Assembly (NCBI GenBank): GCA_001584585.1
Contig: LSYV01000038.1
Span: 20,260 to 61,498, forward strand
DNA from: Gonium pectorale
Lineage: Eukaryota; Chlorophyta; Chlorophyceae; Chlamydomonadales; Volvocaceae
Direction: 5' to 3'
DNA: 41,239 bases
The position numbers were made by a program, and so were the translations under genes. The stretch's first letter is position 1. Every line of letters starts with the position of its first letter. Under the pieces are notes generated by a model, which worked only from the letters and a program-made list of their open reading frames with translations, was not told the origin of the DNA and ran no database searches. This document shows positions 33,801 through 41,239 of the stretch, one piece after another.

Positions 33801-36283
33801 GGCGGCCCCACCACCATCCACAGCGCCGGCGCCGACGCGTTGGTGCCGCGGGTGGCGGGCGCCAGCGACTCGCACACGCGCGAGCGGCCGCTGGAGCCGC
33901 CCACGCCGCCGGCGCCGGATCCGCCGCCGGCGGAGTCCGCGGGGTTGAAGTCCTCGTGGGGCACGCAGACGGGCACCTTGTGGCCCGGGTAGCTAGACTC
34001 GACCAGCTGCACAGATAGATGGGACGTACGCACGCACGTGGATGGGTGGGAGGACGGAGGGGCGGCAGCAGGTCGGGGTGGCATTACTTGTGAGATCGCC
34101 CTGGATCTGGATGGATCTGCCGCTGGCGAGCGAGGCAGGACGAATGTGTCCCCGCCTAGCTATAGCCACGCGGGGTATGCGCGGGCAAACAGGGGGCGGA
34201 CGTGCGGGCGGGGGACTGCGGCGCGCGCGGCGGCGGCTTGCCGTTGCTAGCGGTGGCACACGCACGCCAGCGCGCCGCCGCCAGGCGCCAAGATGGGGCC
34301 CAAGCCAGCAGCAGTGCCCGGCAGCCAGGACACGTTCGGCGTGCGGCAGGCGATAGGAAAGGCGGGGCCGGCAGCAGGGGCAAATGATACATCTGTCGGC
34401 CACCACGCGACGCATGGCCCCAGCCTGTCAGGCGCGGCATAGCATACATGCAGCTGGTCGCTGTTAGGTAAGCAAGGCCCCAGGGACGGATGCGATGGGG
34501 TAGATGGGGAACCGCCGTCGCTCCGATGTATGTGGGGAGGCAAATAGCAGCGCACACGCATCGATCATTGCAGGACTCCCAGCATGTGGGACGGAGCTGC
34601 ATCTCATCACAGAGCCCCGGCGAGCGAGCCGCGTGCGGGCAAGCACATACGGATCGGACCCATCCGTGTCTCACCTACCTACCCCGGCCCGCCCGTTCCC
34701 GCGTGCCCGCCCCGCCCCGCGCAAATGACGACCGCGCATCGGCCGGGCACCGCATCGGCGGCCCTCCTGCTGCGCCCCTGCGGTCGGTATGTACGGGGCA
34801 GATAGGTAGGTGCGCCCCGTGTCCCACCTACCCGCACATCCGTATCCCACCCCGGTCCGTTCGTTCGTTCCCCGCGCAACAAACGTATGCCTGCGCATTA
34901 GCCAGCTTACCCATGTATGTGTGCCCTCGCTCCATCCCCACACAGCTAGATAGCTCGATAGGATAGCCCACCCACCTTGAAGCAGGTCTCCGCCTCCGTG
35001 CCATCCGGCAGGTCGAAGCGCAGCGAGTACGGTCGCATACGGGACTCGCCGACCCTGTCCACCACGTCCGCCCGGGTCTCCAGTATGGCCGTAATCACCG
35101 GCCCCGGGTGCGACGTTTCCAGCGCTAACTGGGGCCGCCAGTCCTGATGCGAGGTGGGCAGCAGCAGGTGGCCGAAGACGCGGAGGTGCAGGTTCTCGAC
35201 GTCGTCGGCCCACACCAGCGCCCGGATTGCGCGCTGGGGGCGGGGCGGGTTCGTGCGGAACGGAGGAGGTAGGTGGGAGCAAGGGGACAAGGGGAGGGAG
35301 GGACAAGGGGAGGGAGGGACAAGGGGAGGGAGGGACGAGGGGAAACTTAGCTTGGGAAGGGGAGGGAATGACGGGAAGGGGCATACATACCACAGGGTAT
35401 CGCTGGCTGGCTGGGGTGCGTAGATATATAGATGGTTCCAGCTAGCTGTACTGGGGCACACTGGGACACGCACGCGCCATCAGGGGGGTTGGGCCAGCCG
35501 CAGGTATGCGCGTGCGTGCATCGGTGTTTGCCGTCGGTGTTTGGTCTTGGCTGCCGTGGTGCGCTGCAGCTAGGGCAGGGTTTCGGTGGTTCTCATCACG
35601 GGAGGGCTGCCTGTATGTCCCTCCCGTTGTCTGCGCACTTTCTCGCCTCTCCGCCTGTAACCTTTCCACAGAAAAAAAAGCCGGTAGGCTAGCCAGGACG
35701 CACGGGTGTGCCAGTCAGTCAGTCTATCTGGCATGCGCGCGCGTGATGTGTGCCGAGGCTCTACTTCGCGTTCCATGTCGGGACGGTATCTCGCCTAAGG
35801 CCAGTCATGGATGGGCAGCGAGCAGCCAGCAGCAAGTAAACCGGGTCGGGGTCATGCGTTCATTTATTTGGGGCTCGGGACGGTATTTGGGGCTCGGGAC
35901 GCACGGCATCTGGACCAACGCCAGTAGTCGTGGGTATGTGGTTGTGCACCGGGGGGGGGGTGTACAATGACGGGTCTCGTGTGTCGTGTCGTGTCGTACC
36001 GGCGGGCGGGTCGGCTTGCACCTACCTTGCCCTGGTGTGGCAGGGGGTGGGGCACGCTGCGCCCCCCTACCCTCCTGAGCCACACCGTCAGCACCACGGT
36101 CGCCGTCGTGCCCTTCCAGCCGCTGCCGTCTGAGTTATCGGCGATAGGGGCATTTGCGTGGAGCAGGGCTTTGACCACTCCAAGGTCGCGGCTCCATGCC
36201 GCTGGGGACCCAGCAGCCAGCTGGGCCGGGAGGAGGAATAATAGCGAGAAGGTCAATTCTACCAGATGTAATTTGTAGGACAT
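30864..36283 (-). CDS. Glycosyltransferase family 92-like protein, complete
   Basis: Six exons (36071-36283, 34976-35233, 33609-34006, 33191-33226, 31596-32281, 30864-31162) with consistent phases give 629 residues and a TGA stop. The N-terminus (HLVELTFSLLFLLPAQLAAG) is a signal peptide or signal anchor. Catalytic-type motifs in order: FLSYHAAMGVSGLLLYADAT, LVTWDMPERGHSYNYDQALF (across the 36-nt exon junction), AVLITDLDEYLHTPSFGKPW with a D-x-D-E metal-binding motif, HPLAVYDRRATKIHAGTHGK, VVAFFVHEGVP and MTLLHVSNFWRP. This order fits GT-A-fold GT92 (DUF23) enzymes, which in plants include beta-1,4-galactan synthases; the sugar transferred here cannot be told. It probably acts in the Golgi lumen or is secreted (inference). 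Long Gly/Ala/Ser inserts interrupt exon 31596-32281. Confidence 0.78.
32916..33150. repeat. Imperfect tandem repeat, two units of about 118 bp, in a GT92 intron
   Basis: Both units run from AAGGGGACC..CCCAGCTGC through GGGCGCCCAT.CATC to ACGCACCCGAGAGGCCGGAC (unit 1 about 32916-33030, unit 2 about 33035-33150). A related shorter block (CGCCTGGAC.GCACGCGC...TTGCTTCCCG) is also repeated at about 32760-32800 and 32868-32905. Confidence 0.75.
33549..33590. repeat. 12-bp minisatellite CGCACCACACAC, 3.5 copies
   Basis: Perfect units starting at 33549, immediately downstream (in transcript sense) of the donor of exon 33609-34006. Confidence 0.9.
35287..35342. repeat. 16-bp minisatellite ACAAGGGGAGGGAGGG, 3.5 copies
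   Basis: Three perfect units plus a partial one. In transcript sense it is a CT-rich tract upstream of the acceptor at 35234, so it may extend the polypyrimidine tract of that intron. Confidence 0.9.
35578..35675 (-). repeat. Dispersed repeat family, copy 2 (inverted relative to 29841-29945)
   Basis: Reverse complement reads GTTACAGGCGGAGAGGCGAG then AAAGTGCGCA...CGGGAGGG...GATGAGAACCACCGAAACCCT, matching copy 1. It sits in the first intron of the GT92 gene (35234-36070) and is followed on the plus strand by an A run (35672-35679). Confidence 0.7.
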
Positions 36284-38864
36284 TATACTAATTATGTTGT
36301 TTTTTTGCGCATCAAAGGGCCTTCTATCTGGGTCAAGTCTATCGGTCAACTATACTTGCTTGCGCTTGTTCGTTGGAATCATTTTCCAGGTAAATAGGAT
36401 ACAGTTTTACTTATCATGGACCTCGTAATACTGACCACAGCTTCGTCTGTCGTCCCTGCATAGAACACTACTTAATTTGCGTGCGTACTACAACTACTCG
36501 CGGCCAGTAAACCCAGTAAAGCCGAATGCACCAAACACTGCAGAGCACAAGCTAAATTCCTTTGATGTCCAAGGCCGACTCCCGCAGTGAGACTCCACCA
36601 TAGTGGTGGACGATACTCGCCGGCTGCGCGCTCCTGCGCTGGCGCCGCTGCAACCATCCAGCGATAGCAGCGCGTCTTCTACTTGCCTCGTAACAGGATC
36701 GTTCTGGGGGGCGGGGCATTGTCGGTGCGCTTCGGGCGGTCAGCAGCAGCAGCGGGTGGCGGGCGGCCACCCCGCGGGGCGGGGTTAGGAGGGGGTTGGG
36801 AGGGGGTTAGGAGGGGTAGGTAATAAGAGGCACGGTTTGGGGAGGCACGGGTTTCACGGGCGCATGCGCTTGCACCCCCCCCCCCACCCACACACACACG
36901 CACGGCCTGCTGGCTTCCGTCTGCAGGTAGGGATGGATGTCCCGTAGCAGCCTGACCTCTCAGTCTCTGTCTCCCCGCTCGAGCGGCTCATCAGCAGGCA
37001 GCAGCTAGAAAAAAGAGAGAAACCTGCATAGAAAGAGGGAGCCCGCCTCTACGGCCATACACGGCCGAAGGTGCGACGTTTCCAATAGGGCGGGCGGGTA
37101 CAGAGCAAGACATGTGACGTTCGTCCCGTCCCCCGCCGCTGCTGCAAGGCCCCTTGATATTCATTATCCACTCAGAGCAGCACGTCCGGTGGATCGACCC
37201 CTTGTCACTGCCTGCCTCCCCCCCTCGTAACTCCACGGGAGCGGCCTGACACTTGCGGTTGGGCACAGCCCGAGCACACGCTACAGCAATGTGTTCATAC
37301 AATCGGGTGAGGAGATGTCACATTCTGCAAAAGTGGGCCGGCGCTGCTGCTTGCAAGGCAAGCCGCCAGATGATTCTGCAGACCCGGCCAAACCGCCACC
37401 AACTTGCAATGCCGACCCGAAGTCACAAAGCCCTCGCCCTCGCCAATGTGGCGCCTCATGTTTCCCAAAGCAACCCACCGAGGGACGGATGGACGAAACC
37501 ACGCACTGCCATCATCCCCGACTCCACTTGCTTGTAAGGCGTGGGCGGTCCCACGCACCAATCAAGTCTTCACCAATTCATCGCTAGCTCCAAGTAAGCA
37601 ATGCACCGCCGTAGCCAAGCGGAATGTTTATTCGGTGGCAGCATGCATTCTTCGCTTCGGCGCTCCGTCCGTAAAGCCGCCTCCACCTATTGAGATAGGC
37701 AGGGAAGATAGAGCAGCATGTATGCGCTACCGATGCGGAGGCCCCTAAACCGCCCATAGGCACTGGGCGCCCGCCGTCCTAGCGTGCATGCACACTACGC
37801 TTTTAGCGAATGAATAAGCGCCTTCAAGGCTACTCGCTTTATTTGCGGCCGCCGGCGGCGGTGCGTGGATTGCGCAGTGATCTAGCGAGTGACCGGTTGC
37901 CGCCCGGACGACGCCGGCACAAGCAAGTGACGCAACTGCAGCGCCGCGTCGTCCACACTGCCATATGCGTCGTATGCGTTGTTCCTTTTCAACACTGCCA
38001 TATGTCAGTGCGTGGAAACCTGCATTGATAGATCGCATCATCTATCCCATCCATCCTCGTCCAGCCATCCCGCAGTCAACGGACGATCATCAACGCAATC
38101 AAGCAACGAAGCAGCCACCGCCTCTATCCATCTATCTGCACGCTAAGCAAGCTCGTTCATTCCGATTCCGACAACGGGCCGGGAACTGCCTGTGCCTGAA
38201 AAGGCAAACCCGAAAAGGCAAACGGCCGAACATGCGTACGACGCCTCGTCTTCGTTCTTTGTTGGACGAACGGCCATCTACGTACCGTGTGTAGGACAAC
38301 CTCGACCCGCATGCATGTCCGCCCCAGCCAGTACTGCCGCGAAAGACTGCGTCGTAGAGAACGAAGAGCAAACAAGTATACGCAGCAATGCAATGATGAG
38401 TGGCGCAAAAGCTGTGCGGCGCCGAGCAACAACGAACGATGACCCGCCGCCAGGTTAGTTGTGACCCATGTATGGGTCGATCGGTCGATCGGTCGTCGTC
38501 GTCCCAGCCTATACGCGCCTGACGGCTGTACGTAGTCAATGCGCCCATGGGCGCCCATGCATGGGCGCATGAACACGCACGGCTGCCAGCCAGCAGCCGC
38601 CGCGGCATATAAAGCAACGACAGATTGTATGTGGCGTGTGTCTAGTGTGTCATGCCCGCCCACCGCCGTGCAGACCCCATCTATACGGTTTCCCCCGGCA
38701 TAGCAGGTATGTCCCGTACGATAAAACTCGTACCACCACACCGTCTGTGGCACTGGGCCGTTGCGTCAGCGGGCTCTGCTACATACCCGCCGCAGCTAGC
38801 CGTCTGAGTGCCATCCCGTTAAGCAAGAGATTATTATAATGCGACGTTGTGCAGTGAATTATCT
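36284..38864. other. Intergenic region upstream of the GT92 gene; no gene recognised
   Basis: Should contain the GT92 promoter (minus strand) and the 3' UTR of the b561 gene. I see no clear TATA box or coding sequence. Notable pieces: a G-rich tract of GGGGGTTAGG/GGGGGTTGGG units at about 36775-36825 with quadruplex potential, a C run plus (CA)n at 36874-36902, a GGTCGATC-type repeat near 38478-38500, and a palindromic GCGCCCATG cluster at 38539-38571. Confidence 0.5.
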
Positions 38865-40913
38865 CTACTGCACGAAGACGCCCTTAACGTCTTCATCGGC
38901 CCCCATGTCGCTGCCGCCGTTCGCGTGGGCGGCGCCGCCAGAGGAGGAGGAGGCGGCGGCGGCGGCCTGCGCGTGGGAGCGAGTTAAGAGGGAACGAAGG
39001 GGGCAGGCGTGTGGATGCGGGCGTGCGCAGGCAGGCAGCGCAGGCATTCACACTCGGCATCCGTTGGGCCAACTAATCAACGAACTAACCAACAACGATG
39101 ATGAGCCCGACCCTACAGCAGCTCGCCCAAACAACCAACCGACGACCGCACCCGCAGGACCCCGACCGACCGCTCCTTCATCTCCCCGATATCCGATACA
39201 ATGGCCCGATGTCAGTCACTGGGCCCAACCGACCCAACCAACTCCGTCCACTCGCCGACTTCGTCCCTTACAACCGACTGACCCAACCGCGCGCCGGCAG
39301 CCGCCAAACCACCACCTAACAACGCACGCACGCACCGACTGGCTGCTTAGGCGGTCCACGACGGAGCCGACCAGGGCGAGGGAGGCGAGCGGCACAGCCG
39401 CCAGGGTGGCGAAGAAGCGCACACTGCCGTTGAACACCTGCGGCCGGAAAGCGGGTGCATGCGAGTGCTTGGTTTGGGGCCCGGTGGGAGGGCCAGCCGG
39501 AAGTGCCCGAGTGGAGTTGGTACATCAGGGCGGGACGAGGGACTGACGTTGCTTGGCCCGATGGAGGAGGATTGCTTGCTTGTGCGCGGGCTGGCGGGTG
39601 GGTGCGTGGGTGCGTGCCGAGGGGTCCTTAAGGGTGGGCGCCCGGGGCGGGAGGGGGTTACACAGGGAAGGAATGAGGAAGGGGCGGGAGGGAGGGAGGG
39701 CAAATGTACCGTAGCTAGTCAGCACGTGCCCGTACGTACGTGCTCGATCGGCGGCACGCGTCGAGCGAACCAAGCAACGCCGTCTGGATACATGGTTCAG
39801 TTACCTCCCCCCCCCCACGGATTAAGCCAAATGCCGACGACGCCCATCCCCCCCCCAAGCACAGCAAGGTTTGATACGGGCGACTGGGGCGAGGCAATCG
39901 AATCAGCGCGCCCACCCTCTATCACTGAATCCATCTACCTAAACCTATCTAATGTATCTTTCCGGACGCGTCCGCCGCCTGCTGCGTGCACGCGTACGTA
40001 CGGCACATGCCCCGTACCGTTCGACACGCCGGTAGGCCGGAGGCACACCGATGCCGTACGTACGTACGACACGCGCACACGCGCACCTGGTTGATGATGT
40101 GAATCCCCAGCGCCACGTTGACCAGGCCCATGACCAGGATGGCCCGGCCCAGGGTGGTGTGTAGCACCTCCCAGGCGCGGCGGAGGGGCGTGAGCGGGCT
40201 GGGCGCGGGGCGCAGCCAGGGGTAGATCGCCTGGGGGCGGGCGGTGTATGGGGATGGGTGGGTGTGAGGTGCGAGTGTGTGTGTGTTTTTGAGGAGGCGA
40301 GGAGGGGAGGGGCCCCCTGCCTACCTGCAGGAACAGCAGCGCCAGGACGGCCACGCCCAGCCTGCCGTGCCCGTACGGCACCTCGCTGTAGCGCACGTCG
40401 CGGGCCCGGGTCAGGGGCAGCGCAAAGGCGGCAGCCGCCAGGGCCACCGCCGACACCTGGTGTGAGGGGTAGAGGGTTTTGGAGGAGGGAGGAGCCGGGT
40501 GGGTGGGTGTGAGCGAGGCGGTGAGGGTGTGGCTGGTGCGTGGCGGCGGGGGGGTTTATTTTCCCGCCCGCCCTAGCTGCCGCAGCTACGCTCATCATCA
40601 ACGCATGCCAGCGAACCGCTAGCTACCAGCCGCTAGCTACCAACCGCTAGCTACCAACTAACAGCCAACAACGCCAACCAGCTGGCACCAAACGGCTGCA
40701 GCCGTTACAACAGCCGGAATAACAACTCACGTTCAGGAGGATGTGCGCTAAGAAGCAGCCCTTGATCAGCTGCGGCGAGTCCCGCAGGAAGTGCGCGCCC
40801 TTGAGCCGGTTGGCCAGGAAGGCTGCCGGCATGAGGATGCAGAAGGCGATGGCCATGAGGATGCCGTGGGTGCGGAACGTCGCGTACTCGCCGGCGGAGA
40901 CCAGCTCGTCGAC
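38865..40913 (-). CDS. Cytochrome b561-type membrane protein (5' end beyond the window)
   Basis: Exons 40731-40913, 40325-40456, 40087-40230, 39336-39437 and 38865-38966 are all phase 0 at both ends and end at TAG; 220 residues are visible. Five hydrophobic helices are seen: THGILMAIAFCILMPAAFLA, IKGCFLAHILLN/VSAVALAA, YGHGRLGVAVLALLFLQ, HTTLGRAILVMGLVNVALGI and RFFATLAAVPLASLALVGSV. Histidines in RTHG, LAHILLN, YGHGRL and EVLHTT occupy the four positions that bind two haems in this family. Such proteins pass electrons across membranes, usually from ascorbate. The tail is an Ala/Ser-rich cytosolic segment ending VKGVFVQ. In many algal and plant proteins this domain follows a DOMON domain; that part would be upstream and is not seen. 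Confidence 0.82.
40617..40658. repeat. 14-bp tandem repeat CGCTAGCTACCAAC, three copies
   Basis: Units at 40617-40630 (one mismatch), 40631-40644 and 40645-40658, in the intron between b561 exons 40731-40913 and 40325-40456. Confidence 0.9.
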
Positions 40914-41153
40914 CTGATGATGCGACGAATCGCGCGACCGTTGAGTTCGTTGGCCGTTGGCGGTTGGCGGTTGGGATTCGGGTACGTGGGAGTTGGTGGA
41001 TGGCTGGGTGCGTGACGTATGGGGTCCAGGTGTGGGCAAAGCCCGATACGCGCCATGTCAAGGCAGCTGACAAGGTGCGTCCTTGTCTAGGGGCATGCAG
41101 ACAGGGGGCCTCATTCAACGGAGGGAGGGTGAGTAGGTCTTTCTGCCACCCAC

Positions 41154-41239
41154 CTTCCATGTTCCCTCCATATATACGCATTTGTCCATGCTGCCGGCTC
41201 CAGCTGCCCGCCTCCGTCTGCCCGTACGGCCAGCCAGAC
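41154..41239 (-). other. Possible upstream exon of the b561 gene, cut by the window edge
   Basis: A GTGGGT donor lies at 41153-41148 on the minus strand. The frame that keeps phase 0 with the next exon ends MDKCVYMEGTWK. Another frame (AAWTNAYIWREHG) looks more protein-like but would leave the wrong phase. With only 86 bases visible the choice cannot be made. Confidence 0.25.

Overview
This window reads as eukaryotic nuclear DNA, most likely from a chlorophyte green alga and probably a chlorophycean/volvocalean one (inference). The reasons are intron-dense genes with GT-AG splice sites and frequent GTGCGT/GTAAGT donors, a very GC-rich right half with Ala/Gly/Pro-rich coding sequence, transposon debris in introns, and proteins of plant/algal type. 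There is no sign of bacterial operons, CRISPR, rRNA or tRNA genes. An assembly gap (N) occupies 26168-26830.

Left third (about 336-16656, minus strand): one very large gene that I could assemble from 41 consecutive exons with consistent reading phase throughout. It begins with a cysteine-rich, CPAGHYC-type extracellular region. A membrane helix, a linker and a complete ABC nucleotide-binding domain (all motifs intact) follow, then an ABCG-type membrane domain. Without a stop codon it continues into at least ten ankyrin-type modules that reach the left end of the window. The first part resembles the plant ABCG24/ABCG28 class of half-transporters. The fusion to a long C-terminal ankyrin array is the most unusual feature here. 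Introns and the 5' flank contain a 126-nt foldback, an antisense retroelement 3' fragment with a restriction-enzyme-like nuclease domain, a short copy of the same 3' tail with a 13-bp target-site duplication, and another dispersed inverted repeat.

Middle (about 16.7-21.3 kb): no gene recognised. Base composition changes here from mixed to strongly GC-rich.

21321-28084 (plus strand): a coiled-coil golgin ending in a GRIP domain, the Golgi-targeting module that in other organisms binds Arl1. It is interrupted by the assembly gap.

30864-36283 (minus strand): a complete six-exon gene, 629 codons plus stop, for a secreted or Golgi-lumen glycosyltransferase of GT92 type.

38865-beyond 41239 (minus strand): the 3' part of a cytochrome b561 gene with four membrane histidines typical of haem ligation. 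Golgin and GT92 both point to the secretory pathway, but nothing in the sequence shows these neighbours are functionally linked.

Exon boundaries were deduced by eye from splice sites, phase and protein motifs. No search or alignment was run, and comparisons with families are from general knowledge.
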